Shown: positions 28,974-37,960, counted from the first letter of the stretch. The stretch: 64,000 nucleotides of DNA from Burkholderiales bacterium (GCA_021414305.1 JAIOOS010000014.1:168285-232284); one strand, 5' to 3'. The notes: generated by a model not told the origin, from the letters alone. Numbers and translations are program-made.

Positions 28974-29174
28974 TCAGGTTCGCGGAACCCACACGTAGCC
29001 GTTCTCCATCAGCCACTCCTTGCCGGCGTCGCTCAGCACCGGGCCGCCCGCTCCCGGCGTCATCAGACCCTTCGCCACGAGCGAGCTGGAAACGACCTTG
29101 GTGATCATGGGCGTCTTCCCGCGCAGGCTCGCGCGCAGCCAGGTCAGCTCGTCCGGGGTGAGTTCTATGGCCAT
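28974..29174 (-). CDS. Small hypothetical protein, winged-helix-like
   Basis: A 66-residue protein of unknown function. It is charged and helical at the start (ELTPDELTWLRASL), and the middle reads SSLVAKGLMTPGAGGPVLSDAGKEWL. That helix, turn and 'GL...LSDAGKEWL' pattern resembles the wing region of small winged-helix domains. There is no signal or membrane segment. It stands alone between the convergent importer operon and the DUF748 gene, 38 bases from the latter on the same strand. Confidence 0.6.
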   Translation of the reverse strand: MAIELTPDELTWLRASLRGKTPMITKVVSSSLVAKGLMTPGAGGPVLSDAGKEWLMENGYVWVPRT

Positions 29175-29212
29175 GTCGAGTCCTTGCTTGCCAGGGAGAA
29201 GTATGAGCCGAC

Positions 29213-32200
29213 CTAGCCGAGCGTCAGCTTCAGGTCGGCGCGCGGCGTCCAGGCGGCGTCATCGCCCGGCGCGGTCTTCGGTGCGCCGAGGAAGAGGCGG
29301 CTGGTCGGCAGCTCCCGGGTCGCCAGGTAGTCGCGCACGACCACGGCGCGACGCACCGCGAGCTGCTGCATCGCATCGTCGGGCACGACGATGCCGGCGA
29401 GCAGCAGGGTCTCCATCTCGGCCGGCGGCAGGTCCTGCGTCAGGCCGAGCGCGTTCTTCGGCTTGACGATGTCGGCACGCCGGTAAACCTCCTTGAGCAA
29501 CGCCGGGTACTCGGCCGCGGCGACCGTGACCTCGGCGCTGGCATTGGCGCCGCCGGCGATCGCCTGGCGGCGCTTCTCCGCGCGCACCGCCTGCTGCAGG
29601 CGCTCCCGTTTCCAGGCCTCGCGCTCGCTCTCGAGCCGGCTCTCGCCGGTGACGGTGAGGGTCAGCGCCGGCCGATCGAGCAGCGCCTTGGCGATCTTGT
29701 CGAGGCTCTCCCGGGCCTCGGCCGAGAGCGTCGCCGCACCCGGCGCGAACGCGACCACCGAGCTCTCGCCGCCGCCACCGGCGCCGGCGCCCGAGAGCAG
29801 CGCGAACGGCGCGGTCACGGCCTTGAGGATCAGGTTGCCGATCACCTTGAAGACCAGGGAGACGACCGAGAACTGCGGATCGTTGATCGAGCCGCTGACC
29901 GGCAGGTCGAGATCGATCACGCCGTGCTGGTCGGCGAGCAGCGCCACCGCGAGCTTGACCGGCAGGCTGGCGGTCGAGCCTTCGACCTTGTCGCCGAAGG
30001 CGAGCTGGTGGAGGACGATGCGGTTGCTCGCGGTCAGCTGGCCGTCGGGCTGCACGAGGTAGGCGAGGTCGACGCTCAGCTTGCCGCGATCGATGCCGTA
30101 GCCCGAGTACTTGATCGCGTAGGGCGAGAGCGGCGGCAGCTCGAGATCGCGGACCTTGGCCTTGATGTCGAGTGCCAGCGGCCGGGCCAGCGGATTGACC
30201 TTGCCGGTGATCTCGAGCGACGCGGTGCCTTCCACCCGCCCGCGCAGCTCGAGGTCGGCGAGCTGCGGCGGCCCCGACGCCGGCGTCTGCGAGGAGAACG
30301 CGCCGAGCCGCCCGCTCAGCTCGCTCAGGTTGGCGCTGTAGTTGGGCTTGACGAAGCGGTCGTTGAAGGCGATCCGGCCGTTGACGACCGAGATCGGCCC
30401 GAGGTCGATGATCGGCGCCGGCCCCGACGCCGCCGGGCTCGCCGGCCTGACGACGGCAACCGACGCTGCGCTCGCCGCCGCCCCGGGCGCCGACGCCGCC
30501 TCGCCCGCGCGCGCCACTTCCTGCAGGTTGAGGCGGCCCTGCTCGTCGAGCACGACGCGGGCGAAGAAGTCGCTCAACGCCGTCTCGGCGATCGCCACCC
30601 GCGGCGCCGCCGCGCCGGCGAGCGCGACGTCGATGCCGCGCAGCGACAGCGACTTCCAGCTCAGCAGCGCCGGACCGGCGCTGCCTTCGCGCACCATCGC
30701 CAGGCCGCGGCGCGGGCCGACGCGGTTGCCGACCGGGCTGGTGGCGCGGAAGTCGTCGACGCTCGCGTCGCCGCGCAGCGCCAGGTTCGCTCCGGCGGCG
30801 CCGGCCTCCCAGGCGACCGTGCCCTTGAAGCTGGCCTGCGCCTTCTGCACGTCGAGATTGAGGCGGCCGTCGAGGTAGGGATCGAGCAGGTGCAGCGGCA
30901 GATCCTTGAGCGCGAGCGTGGCCTTCGCGCTTTGCGGCGCGCCCGCGACCAGGCCCTTCAGCTCGCCGCGCGCATCGATGCTGCCGACGATGCCGGCGCC
31001 GACCGCGCGGCCGCTCGGCCCCGCCGGCACCGCGACCTTCGCCCGGACCTGGAACGGCACCGCCGCCTTCGTGTCGAGCGCCCAGCCGTCGAGCTGCAGC
31101 GCGAGCTCGTCGAGGTCGAGCGCGGCCGGAACCGCGAGCGCGCGGTCGGTGAAGCGGACCCGGCCCTTGTCGATCGCGAGGGCGCCCAGGCTGAGGCGCC
31201 AGGGCGCGGCCGCCGATGCGGCCGGAGCGGCGGCCGAAGCCGCGGCGATCCGCGGTGCCGGCTCGGCTGCGCTGGCCGCAGCCACGGCCGAAGCGGGCAG
31301 GCTGGCGGATGCGGGCGCCGACGCCGCGGCCTGCCAGGCCAGGGCGTTCCATCGGCCCTCGGCGTCGCGGTCGACGCGCAGGCGCGGCGCGCGCAGGCCG
31401 AGCTTGCCGAGCGTCGCGCTGCGGGCGGCGGTGTCGACGCGCGCGTCGAGCAGCTCGATCTGCTCGGCCGCGAGCTCGGGCGCCTTGGCGTCGCCGAGCA
31501 GCAGGTTGGCGAGCACGATCCGGCTCGCGTCGACGCGAAGCTGCGGGCCGCCTGCGCCCGGCTTCCACTCGACCGTGAGGTCGCTGCTCAGGGCGCCGGC
31601 GAGCGGCGGCTGCAGCAACGCGCGCAGGTACGGCCGCGCGAGCGCGAGCGGCAAGGCGTCGAGCGCGAGCTTCACGGTCGCGCCGGCGGCGTTGCCCTGG
31701 CCCGAGAACGCGAGCTTGCCCTGCTCCCTGGCGGCGCCGAGCATGCCCTCGCCCTTGAAGACGACCGGTGCGTCGAGGGGCCAGCCGATCGCCTGCGCGT
31801 CGAGGCTGAAGTCCTGGACGGCGAGCGCGGCCTCGGGCGAGGTGGTCGCGTCGCGCCAGTCGAGCCGGCCGGCACGCAGCGAGAGCGCGGCGAGGCTCGC
31901 CTTCCAGCCCGGCACCGCCGGGGGCGCGGCCGCGCCGCTCGCCGCCGATGCCGGCCGGGCGGCGGCGCTCGCGGCGGTGCTGGGCAAGGGCACGCGCGCG
32001 ACCGTCACCGCCTCGCCCGCACCCGTCTCGGCGGCGAGCAGCAGGTTGACGCGGCCGGCGGCGTTGCGCTGCGCGAGCAGATGCGGCGCTTCGATGTCGA
32101 TCCGCGCCAGCTTCACGATCCGCTCGAGCGGGCGCAGGTCCTCGATCTGCACCTTGATGCTGCCGACCTGGAGCAGCTCCCTGGCCTGCGCGTCGGCCAC

Positions 32201-33040
32201 CTTCAGGTCGGTCACGCCGACGCTGCCACGCACGCGCAGCGTCAGCGCCGGCCGCTGCTCGAACGCGACCGACAGGTCGGCGTTCAGCACGCCCGACTGC
32301 AGGCGCACCGGCAGGCTCTTCGGCAGGTAGCCGAGCCACGGCCCGACGTCGAAGCGGTCGAGCCTGATCTTCACGTCGCCGGCGCCGCGTTCGGCGAACG
32401 GCGTCGCGACGGCGGCCGAATCGAAGCGGCTGCCGTCGAGCGTGAAGGCGAGGCGCGGCTCGACGTTGATCTCGCGCTGCGCCGGCAGCGAGCTGATGAA
32501 GGGCACGCCGAGCTCGAGCGCGCGCACCTTGTGCGTCACGCCGGCCGGAACATCGACGAAGTCGGCGCTGCCGTCGCGCACCACGATGTTGTGCAGCGCG
32601 ACCTGCGGCGGTTCGTCGTCGGCCTTCGCCGGCCTGGCCGCGAGACGCTGCAGCACGTCGTCGATGTCGTAGCGGCCCTCGGCCGAGCGCGTGAGGCGCA
32701 GCACCGGCGCATCGATCTCGAGCCGATCGATCACCGGCGCGAAGCGGACCACCCAGCCCAGCGAGACCGCGCCGCGCAGCTGCTTGATCTGCAACTGCGG
32801 CGGCGCGCCTTCGTTCGGCCCGGCCAAGGCGACGTCGTCGACCCGGAGCGCGAGCGTCCATGGATTGAAGGCGACCTCGCCCATCGTCAGGCGCCGGCCG
32901 AGCGACTCGAGCGCGATCCCCTCGACCCGGCTCTTGAAGGTGGCCGGCACGATCAGCGCGAGCGAGCTCCAGAGCAGCGCCAGCGCCACGACGGCGATGC
33001 CGGCGCGAACCAGCCGGCGGCGGGTGACGAAGGGCGGCAC
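29213..33040 (-). CDS. Large DUF748/AsmA-like envelope protein
   Basis: A 1275-residue protein with one N-terminal membrane helix (LVRAGIAVVALALLWSSLALIV) and a very long periplasmic beta-rich region. MGEVAFNPWTLALRVDDVAL near the start and DLPVSGSINDPQFSVVSLVFKVIGNLILKAV towards the end are typical of DUF748, related to AsmA/TamB bridge-like proteins that help lipid transport or outer-membrane assembly. Ala/Ser/Pro-rich linkers separate blocks. The end (FAPGAATLSAEARESLDKIAKALLDRP) resembles an OmpA-like domain. The start is the GTG at 33040 with GAGGG upstream, 11 bases after the PLP gene. Confidence 0.83.
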   Translation of the reverse strand: MPPFVTRRRLVRAGIAVVALALLWSSLALIVPATFKSRVEGIALESLGRRLTMGEVAFNPWTLALRVDDVALAGPNEGAPPQLQIKQLRGAVSLGWVVRFAPVIDRLEIDAPVLRLTRSAEGRYDIDDVLQRLAARPAKADDEPPQVALHNIVVRDGSADFVDVPAGVTHKVRALELGVPFISSLPAQREINVEPRLAFTLDGSRFDSAAVATPFAERGAGDVKIRLDRFDVGPWLGYLPKSLPVRLQSGVLNADLSVAFEQRPALTLRVRGSVGVTDLKVADAQARELLQVGSIKVQIEDLRPLERIVKLARIDIEAPHLLAQRNAAGRVNLLLAAETGAGEAVTVARVPLPSTAASAAARPASAASGAAAPPAVPGWKASLAALSLRAGRLDWRDATTSPEAALAVQDFSLDAQAIGWPLDAPVVFKGEGMLGAAREQGKLAFSGQGNAAGATVKLALDALPLALARPYLRALLQPPLAGALSSDLTVEWKPGAGGPQLRVDASRIVLANLLLGDAKAPELAAEQIELLDARVDTAARSATLGKLGLRAPRLRVDRDAEGRWNALAWQAAASAPASASLPASAVAAASAAEPAPRIAAASAAAPAASAAAPWRLSLGALAIDKGRVRFTDRALAVPAALDLDELALQLDGWALDTKAAVPFQVRAKVAVPAGPSGRAVGAGIVGSIDARGELKGLVAGAPQSAKATLALKDLPLHLLDPYLDGRLNLDVQKAQASFKGTVAWEAGAAGANLALRGDASVDDFRATSPVGNRVGPRRGLAMVREGSAGPALLSWKSLSLRGIDVALAGAAAPRVAIAETALSDFFARVVLDEQGRLNLQEVARAGEAASAPGAAASAASVAVVRPASPAASGPAPIIDLGPISVVNGRIAFNDRFVKPNYSANLSELSGRLGAFSSQTPASGPPQLADLELRGRVEGTASLEITGKVNPLARPLALDIKAKVRDLELPPLSPYAIKYSGYGIDRGKLSVDLAYLVQPDGQLTASNRIVLHQLAFGDKVEGSTASLPVKLAVALLADQHGVIDLDLPVSGSINDPQFSVVSLVFKVIGNLILKAVTAPFALLSGAGAGGGGESSVVAFAPGAATLSAEARESLDKIAKALLDRPALTLTVTGESRLESEREAWKRERLQQAVRAEKRRQAIAGGANASAEVTVAAAEYPALLKEVYRRADIVKPKNALGLTQDLPPAEMETLLLAGIVVPDDAMQQLAVRRAVVVRDYLATRELPTSRLFLGAPKTAPGDDAAWTPRADLKLTLG

Positions 33041-33051
33041 GCGACCCTCGC

Positions 33052-34170
33052 TCAGAGCCGGTCGAGCGCCCCGCCGATCGCGGCGACGATGTCGGCGGTG
33101 GCCTCGACGCCGACGCTGAGGCGGATGAAGCCCTCGCCGACCTGGTCGGTGCCCCAGCGCACGCGCCGCTCCGCCGAGCTGTGCACGCCGCCGAAGCTGG
33201 TGGCCTCGAACAGCAGGGGGCACGAGCTCAGGAAGCGCTGCGCGGTGGCGGCGTCGGCGAGCTCGAAGCCGACGACCGCGCCGAAGTAGCGCATCTGCCG
33301 GCGCGCGACCGGATGCGAAGGATCGTCGCTCAGGCCCGGGTAGCGGACCAGCGAGACTGCCCGGTGCCGCGACAGCAGCTCGGCGACCGCGAGCGCGCTC
33401 TCCGACTGCCGCGCCAGGCGCAGGTCGAGCGTGGCCAGGCCGCGATGCACCAGCCAGGCTTCCATCGGCCCGGGAATCGCGCCGACCAGGGTGCGCCACT
33501 GCCGCACGCCGGCCAGCAGCTCGGGGTCGCGCACCGCGACGTGGCCGAAGACGACGTCACTGTGGCCGTTGAACGCCTTGGTGTCGGAGGCGACCGAGAA
33601 GTCGGCGCCGAGCTTGAGCGGCGCCTGGCTCAGCACCGTCGCCGTCGTGTTGTCGACCGCGAGCAGCGCGCCGGCGGCATGCGCGCGCGCGGCCAGCGCC
33701 TCGATGTCGACGACGTCGAGGCTCGGATTGCTCGGCGTCTCGACGAACACGAGCTTCACGCCGCTGAAGTCGGCGCTCGCCATCTGCGGCGTCGCCACCA
33801 GCCGCACCTTCACGCCCCAGCGCGCCAGGTAGGTCTGGGCGTACGAGCGGGTGGCGAAATAGCCGTCGTCGGGCAGGACGATCGTGTCGCCGGGCTGGAC
33901 GAAGGGGGTGAGCACCGCGGCGGTCGCGGCGACGCCGGAAGCGAAGGTCAGCGCCGGACCCGACTCGAGCCGGGCGATCACCTCCTCGAGCGCCGACCAG
34001 GTCGGGTTGTCGAAGCGGCCGTACTGGTACTTCACGCCGGCCTGGTCGCCCGGCAGGTGGAACGCGCTGGCGAACACCGGGCCGGCGACGAACGCACTGC
34101 CGGTGCTGCGCTCGTCGGTTCCAGCGTGCAGAGCGAGGGTGGCGGCGGAAGGCGCTTGGGGTTCGGTCAT
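33052..34170 (-). CDS. Cys/Met metabolism PLP-dependent enzyme (cystathionine gamma-synthase/beta-lyase family)
   Basis: A 372-residue PLP enzyme for trans-sulfuration chemistry. YQYGRFDNPTW, LTFASGVAATAAVL and VFVETPSNPSLDVVDI are family blocks, and Lys198 in SDTKAFNGHSD should bind PLP. C-terminal ATSFGGVHSSAERR fits cystathionine lyase/synthase. Exact specificity (beta-lyase, gamma-synthase or gamma-lyase) cannot be set by eye. The start is the ATG at 34170, preceded by 24 unlikely codons. It lies 25 bases downstream of doxX and 11 bases upstream of the DUF748 gene, so it may be an extension of the bufferin operon. Confidence 0.85.
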   Translation of the reverse strand: MTEPQAPSAATLALHAGTDERSTGSAFVAGPVFASAFHLPGDQAGVKYQYGRFDNPTWSALEEVIARLESGPALTFASGVAATAAVLTPFVQPGDTIVLPDDGYFATRSYAQTYLARWGVKVRLVATPQMASADFSGVKLVFVETPSNPSLDVVDIEALAARAHAAGALLAVDNTTATVLSQAPLKLGADFSVASDTKAFNGHSDVVFGHVAVRDPELLAGVRQWRTLVGAIPGPMEAWLVHRGLATLDLRLARQSESALAVAELLSRHRAVSLVRYPGLSDDPSHPVARRQMRYFGAVVGFELADAATAQRFLSSCPLLFEATSFGGVHSSAERRVRWGTDQVGEGFIRLSVGVEATADIVAAIGGALDRL

Positions 34171-34195
34171 GGCGGGGCCGGTCGTGGGATGGCCC

Positions 34196-34642
34196 CTAGC
34201 GTAAACCCAAGCCGTGATCGAGCGAGACCCGGCCGCCGCCACGTGCCGCCAGCAGCAGCAGCGGTGCCGCCCAGGAGAGGTGCGTCGGCCACGCGTCGGG
34301 ATAGACGAAGATCTCGATCACGAGGGTCATGCCCAGCAGGGCGAGCGCCGCGAAGCGGGTACCGAGGCCGAGCGCCAGCAGGATCGGAAGCAGGTGCTCG
34401 GCGTAGGCGGCCGCGTGGGCCGCGAGCACCGGATCGAGCAGCGGCAGGCGGTACTCGTCGCGAAACAGGGCGACCGCGCCGTCGGTCACGGTCAGCCAGC
34501 CCTCGACCTTGGTTCGTCCGGAGTAGAAGAAGACCGCGGCGATGCCGGCCCGGCTGGCGAGGAGCACCAGGTCGAGGCCGATCCATCGCTCGAGCGCGGC
34601 GGCTGCCGCGTTCCAGCGGCGGCGATACGCTTTCGTGCTCAT
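34196..34642 (-). CDS. DoxX family membrane protein of the bufferin operon
   Basis: A 148-residue protein with four hydrophobic segments: LVLLASRAGIAAVFFYSGRTK at the start, then YAEHLLPILLALGLGTRFAALALLGMTLVIEIFVYPDAW. This is the DoxX/DoxD fold. DoxX-type genes commonly end MNIO/DUF2063 operons, where they may handle redox partners or export. Its ATG overlaps the stop of the DUF2063 gene (ATGA). Confidence 0.88.
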   Translation of the reverse strand: MSTKAYRRRWNAAAAALERWIGLDLVLLASRAGIAAVFFYSGRTKVEGWLTVTDGAVALFRDEYRLPLLDPVLAAHAAAYAEHLLPILLALGLGTRFAALALLGMTLVIEIFVYPDAWPTHLSWAAPLLLLAARGGGRVSLDHGLGLR

Positions 34643-35424
34643 CGGATCTCCAGGCGAGTGAAGGCGCCCGCCGCGACCAGTGCCGGCAACCAGATGCCCG
34701 GGCTCGATGCCGGTCCGGACGGGGCGGCGCCGGCAAGCTCGGCTGCCGCGGCGAACGGCCGCCCTTGCGCGCATGCGGCCAGGAACGCGGCGGCGGCGGG
34801 GTCCAGTGCATGCCAGGTCACCTGGTCGACAGGGCGGGCCACGAGGCCGCTCTCGCCGATCCAGGCCAGCGCGTCGTCGAGCGGCAGGTTCTCCCGATGG
34901 CGACGCCAGATCGTGAACACCGGCAGCGCGGCGGAACAGACCCAGCGCGCCGCGGGATGCGGCACGAGCACCGCCTCGACCAGTCGCTGCGGCGACAGCG
35001 CCGCCAGCGCCGCCGGGGTCAGGAGCGGTGCGTCGGCCGCGATGTGGGCTTCGGTCCATGCGCGGTCGAGCCGCGCCACGCCGGGAAGGTAGGCCAGCTC
35101 GGCGGCCGGCTCGAAGGTCTCGAGGAATTCGGCGAAGCCCCGGCCATAGGCCGCGAGGGTGCCGTCGGAGGGCGGATGCCGGCGCACGAACTCACGGGCC
35201 GCGCCCTCGAACCACTCGAGGCCGACCAGTCGGACCACGACCGGGTAGTTGGCGGCAAGAGCGTCCAGGCAGCCGCGCATCACGGTGTTGCGATAGACCG
35301 CGAAGCCGGGCTGCGCCGCGAGCGCTTGCGCTGCCGCGGAGTTCGCTTCGCCGCACAGGGCTGCGGCGAAGTCGCGCTGGAAGGCCTCGAGGGCCGGGGC
35401 CGGCGACAGGCTCGTCGGCTTCAT
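34639..35424 (-). CDS. bufC: DUF2063 / HvfC-BufC family partner protein
   Basis: A 261-residue protein. The N-terminal domain reads LEAFQRDFAAALCGE, FAVYRNTVMRGCLDALAANYPVVVRLVG and FVRRHPPSDGTLAAYGRGFAEFL, the DUF2063 signature. In bufferin and related RiPP systems this protein partners the MNIO enzyme and probably presents the precursor peptide. The C-terminal part is less conserved. It overlaps the MNIO gene stop and the doxX start by 4 bases each, so the set is translationally coupled. Confidence 0.88.
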   Translation of the reverse strand: MKPTSLSPAPALEAFQRDFAAALCGEANSAAAQALAAQPGFAVYRNTVMRGCLDALAANYPVVVRLVGLEWFEGAAREFVRRHPPSDGTLAAYGRGFAEFLETFEPAAELAYLPGVARLDRAWTEAHIAADAPLLTPAALAALSPQRLVEAVLVPHPAARWVCSAALPVFTIWRRHRENLPLDDALAWIGESGLVARPVDQVTWHALDPAAAAFLAACAQGRPFAAAAELAGAAPSGPASSPGIWLPALVAAGAFTRLEIR

Positions 35425-36275
35425 GGCGCGGCGTCGATCGGCGCGCCGAGCATCGTGTGCGCGAGCTCGCGCTCGGCCATGAGCTGGGCGAAGGACGGCA
35501 GTTCGGCGTCTCGCTCGATCAGCGTCGGCCGCGCTCCGGCCCGCTCGACGAAGCGCTGGAAGAGCGCCCATACCGGCGCGGCGACCGGCGCGTCGTGCGA
35601 GTCGACCAGCAAGTGCTCGCCGAGCCTGGCATCGGCTCGATGGCCGGCGAGATGGATCTCGGCCACGTGCTCGGCGGGAAAGGAGTCGACGTAGCGCTCG
35701 GCCGAGCCGCCGATGTTGCGCGCGCTGACGTAGACGTTGTTGATGTCCAGGAGCAGCGAGCAACCGGTTCTGCGGACGATCTCGCCGAGAAACCCGATTT
35801 CGTCCCACTCATGGCCATCGAGCGAGACATAGTGCGACGGATTCTCGAGGGCGATCGTGCGGCCCAGCACGTCCTGCAGCCGAGCGACGTGCGCGCAGAT
35901 CGCGGCGAGCGCCTCCTGGTTCCGGGGAAACGGCAGCAAGTCGGGCAGATAGGCCGCGCCGCGCCGGGACCAGGCCAGATGTTCGGACACCAGCGCAGGC
36001 TCGACCCGGTGAACCAGCGCGGCGAATCGCGCCAGCGTTGCCGCATCGAGCGCCTCGGTGCCGGCCAGCGACAGCGAGACGCCGTGCAGGGACAGCGGAT
36101 GCGCGGCCCGGATCCTGTCCAGCCAGGCCAGACGCGGCCCGCCGTCGACCAGATAGTTCTCGGCATGGACTTCGAACCACAGGCCGCCGGCCCGGCAGGC
36201 GAGCGCCTCTTCGTAGTGCTCGGCCTTGAGGCCGAGGCCGGCCGTCAGGAGCGGCACGAGACGCCGGCCCGACAA
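35421..36275 (-). CDS. bufB: MNIO (DUF692) multinuclear iron oxidase modifying the bufferin precursor
   Basis: A 284-residue TIM-barrel enzyme of the DUF692 family. Characterised members bind two or three irons and convert cysteines of peptides into oxazolone/thioamide or thiooxazole groups. Likely metal ligands are in FEVHAENY, LHGVSLSLAG, VSEHLAWS, ALENPSHYVS, LLLDINNVYVS, EIHLAGH and VDSHDAPV. It starts 6 bases after the precursor gene and overlaps the DUF2063 gene, the standard bufferin order. The chemistry performed here is inferred. Confidence 0.92.
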   Translation of the reverse strand: MSGRRLVPLLTAGLGLKAEHYEEALACRAGGLWFEVHAENYLVDGGPRLAWLDRIRAAHPLSLHGVSLSLAGTEALDAATLARFAALVHRVEPALVSEHLAWSRRGAAYLPDLLPFPRNQEALAAICAHVARLQDVLGRTIALENPSHYVSLDGHEWDEIGFLGEIVRRTGCSLLLDINNVYVSARNIGGSAERYVDSFPAEHVAEIHLAGHRADARLGEHLLVDSHDAPVAAPVWALFQRFVERAGARPTLIERDAELPSFAQLMAERELAHTMLGAPIDAAP

Positions 36276-36281
36276 TCGGCC

Positions 36282-36566
36282 TCAGGCCTTGGCGGTGAGC
36301 GAGCCGGTGCCCTTGGGCGTCTTCATCGTCGTGCACGTCCCCTTGGGCACGGCCTTCCAGGCGTTGCCCTGGTAGTCGACCTTGGAGGTCCCGGCGCAGG
36401 TGGTGCCGGCGCCGGCCGCGCAGTCGTTCTTTCCGGCGAGCGCGACGCCGAAGCACTTCTCGGTGGCGGCGTCCTTGTCGTCCGCCTTCTTGTCGTCGGC
36501 TGCGAAGCCAGGGCTCGAAAGGGCGGCGAGGGCGGCGGCGGCAATGGCGAGTGAGCGTGCGTTCAT
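36282..36566 (-). CDS. bufA: BufA1-like (DUF2282) bufferin precursor peptide
   Basis: A 94-residue secreted peptide. The signal peptide (1-22, cut after PGFA) is followed by an acidic-basic stretch ([11 protein letters not shown]) and a core with four cysteines at 38, 49, 57 and 78. The [29 protein letters not shown] and VPKGTC segments match the family pattern. Bufferins are copper-binding RiPPs whose cysteines are modified by the MNIO enzyme before export. GGAG lies about 10 bases upstream of the ATG at 36566. First gene of the operon; expression probably depends on the sigma-F-type promoter at 36640-36665. Confidence 0.92.
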   Translation of the reverse strand: MNARSLAIAAAALAALSSPGFAADDKKADDKDAATEKCFGVALAGKNDCAAGAGTTCAGTSKVDYQGNAWKAVPKGTCTTMKTPKGTGSLTAKA

Positions 36567-36639
36567 CGGTGAAACTCCGGACAGGTTGGGAAGGGATGGC
36601 GCCGTCTGCGCTTCTACCGCATCGGGACGCGGTTCGTAG

Positions 36640-36665
36640 TTCGCGCATCGCGACGCGCCGGTTAC
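36640..36665 (-). promoter_or_regulatory. Sigma-F-type promoter of the bufferin operon
   Basis: Read on the minus strand, GTAACC (36665-36660) is separated by exactly 16 bases from CGAA (36643-36640). As I recall the literature, this is the consensus reported for Caulobacter sigma F. It lies about 74 bases upstream of bufA. A T-rich tract (36679-36690) sits beyond the -35 and may help polymerase binding. Confidence 0.75.
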
Positions 36666-36697
36666 CGGCTCGGCGAAACTTTTATTTTCAGCCCGCT

Positions 36698-36723
36698 GTA
36701 ACCGGGCCCGTCGCCCACCCGAA
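36698..36723 (+). promoter_or_regulatory. Sigma-F-type promoter of the sigma factor gene (autoregulation)
   Basis: GTAACC (36698-36703), 16 bases, then CGAA (36720-36723). It is the mirror copy of the promoter serving bufA, with 32 bases between the two -35 boxes. Transcription would begin near 36730, very close to the TTG start at 36738. That leaves little leader, and a downstream ATG at 36771 is therefore an alternative start for the sigma factor. Confidence 0.75.
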
Positions 36724-36737
36724 CTTCCAGGAACGCG

Positions 36738-37286
36738 TTGAAGCAGGTCGAATCCACGTTGCATGCCCTGATGTCGCTGGCCCAGGCCGGCGACAACGCG
36801 GCTTACAGGCAGTTCCTCGGCCAGTCGGGCGCCCGCCTGCGGGCCTACTTCAGGCGCCGATTGGTCGCTTATCCGGACGACGTCGAGGACCTCGTGCAAG
36901 AAACGCTGCTCGCCATCCATAACAGCCGGCAGACCTACCGTTCCGCGCAACCGGTCACGGCATGGCTGCACGCCATTGCCAGATACAAGCTGGTCGACTG
37001 CCTGCGAGCGCGCTCGGCGCGAGCCGCGATCGACGTGCCGCTCGACGATGACATCGAGGCCTCGTTCGCCGACGAGGCGCCTCTGGCCGCCGAATCCAGG
37101 CGGGACCTTCTGGCGATGCTCGCCACGCTGCCCGATCGTTTCCGCCTGCCTATCGTCCATGTCAAGCTCGAAGGGCTGAGCGTCGCCGAAGCGGCGACGC
37201 GCACCGGAATGTCCGAATCCGCCGTCAAGGTCGGCATCCACCGTGGCCTCAAGCGCCTCGCCTTGCAAGCCCGGGGCGATTCGTGA
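36738..37286 (+). CDS. sigF: SigF-type ECF RNA polymerase sigma factor
   Basis: A 182-residue ECF sigma factor. Region 2 is [29 protein letters not shown] with the DNA-melting [20 protein letters not shown]. Region 4 is [44 protein letters not shown]. The start is TTG 36738 (AGGA 6 bases upstream) or ATG 36771. The partner anti-sigma gene overlaps its stop by 4 bases. Promoter symmetry with bufA and the NrsF-type partner suggest a metal- or redox-responsive regulon. Confidence 0.9.
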   Translation: MKQVESTLHALMSLAQAGDNAAYRQFLGQSGARLRAYFRRRLVAYPDDVEDLVQETLLAIHNSRQTYRSAQPVTAWLHAIARYKLVDCLRARSARAAIDVPLDDDIEASFADEAPLAAESRRDLLAMLATLPDRFRLPIVHVKLEGLSVAEAATRTGMSESAVKVGIHRGLKRLALQARGDS

Positions 37287-37927
37287 AGACCGACGAGCTG
37301 ATCGAGGCGCTGAGCCGCGGCCCGGTCGAAGCCGATGCCCGCGCGCCGAGCCGGCGCCTGGTGGCGATGGTGGCGACGGGTGTGGCGGTTTCGGGCGTGG
37401 CCATGCTTGTCCTTCTGGGACCGCGGGCCGACCTCGTTGCCGCGGCCGCGCAGCCGATGTTCTGGATGAAGGTGGCCTTTCCGCTGCTGCTGGCGCTGCC
37501 GGCGTTCGCGGCCGTGGCGCGGCTGGGGCGGCCCGGGGAGTCGGCGACGAGGGCGTGGTCGGCGTGGGCCGCGACGCTGCTGCTGGTCGAAGCGCTGGCG
37601 CTGGCGATCATCCTCGGGGCACCGGCGGGCGACCGCGCGGCCCTTGTCACCGGCCGGACGGCGCTGCCCTGCGTCGTCAGCATCGTGCTGCTCGCCCTGC
37701 CGATCCTGCTGGCGGCTCTCGCCGGCCTGCGCGGCATGGCACCGACGCGGCCGCGAGAGTCGGGCGCGGCCGCCGGCCTCGCCGCCGGCGCCCTCGCGGG
37801 CGCGGTCTACGCGCTTCATTGCGACGAATCGACGCTGCCGTTCCTCGCCGTCTGGTACGTGCTCGGCATGGCGATTCCCGGCGCGCTCGCGGCGTGGGCC
37901 GGGCCACGCCTCCTGCGCTGGGCCTGA
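37283..37927 (+). CDS. nrsF: NrsF-type (DUF1109) membrane anti-sigma factor
   Basis: A 214-residue protein with six predicted membrane helices ([39 protein letters not shown] and others) and a short cytoplasmic N-terminus ([18 protein letters not shown]) likely to bind the sigma factor. Cys130 (RTALPC) and Cys180 (ALHCDES) match the pair reported as needed for sensing in Caulobacter NrsF (there 131 and 181). It probably holds sigma F inactive until copper or another heavy metal, or an oxidant, reacts with the cysteines. Overlaps sigF by 4 bases. Confidence 0.88.
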   Translation: MKTDELIEALSRGPVEADARAPSRRLVAMVATGVAVSGVAMLVLLGPRADLVAAAAQPMFWMKVAFPLLLALPAFAAVARLGRPGESATRAWSAWAATLLLVEALALAIILGAPAGDRAALVTGRTALPCVVSIVLLALPILLAALAGLRGMAPTRPRESGAAAGLAAGALAGAVYALHCDESTLPFLAVWYVLGMAIPGALAAWAGPRLLRWA

Positions 37928-37960
37928 CGACCGCGCTCCGGCCGGGGCCGGGCAATGACC

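Noticed and set aside
29924..33289. An open frame of about 1120 codons on the plus strand, opposite the DUF748 gene
   Set aside because: Its translation is Arg/Gly/Ala/Asp-rich with no domain or hydrophobic pattern. It is the GC-driven shadow of the real minus-strand gene; similar shadows lie opposite tkt (7994-10627, out of phase) and phoX (37955-40378).
35421..36275. DUF692 protein as part of an Hvf or methanobactin-type system
   Set aside because: The adjacent DUF2282 four-cysteine precursor and the sigma F promoters fit the bufferin type.
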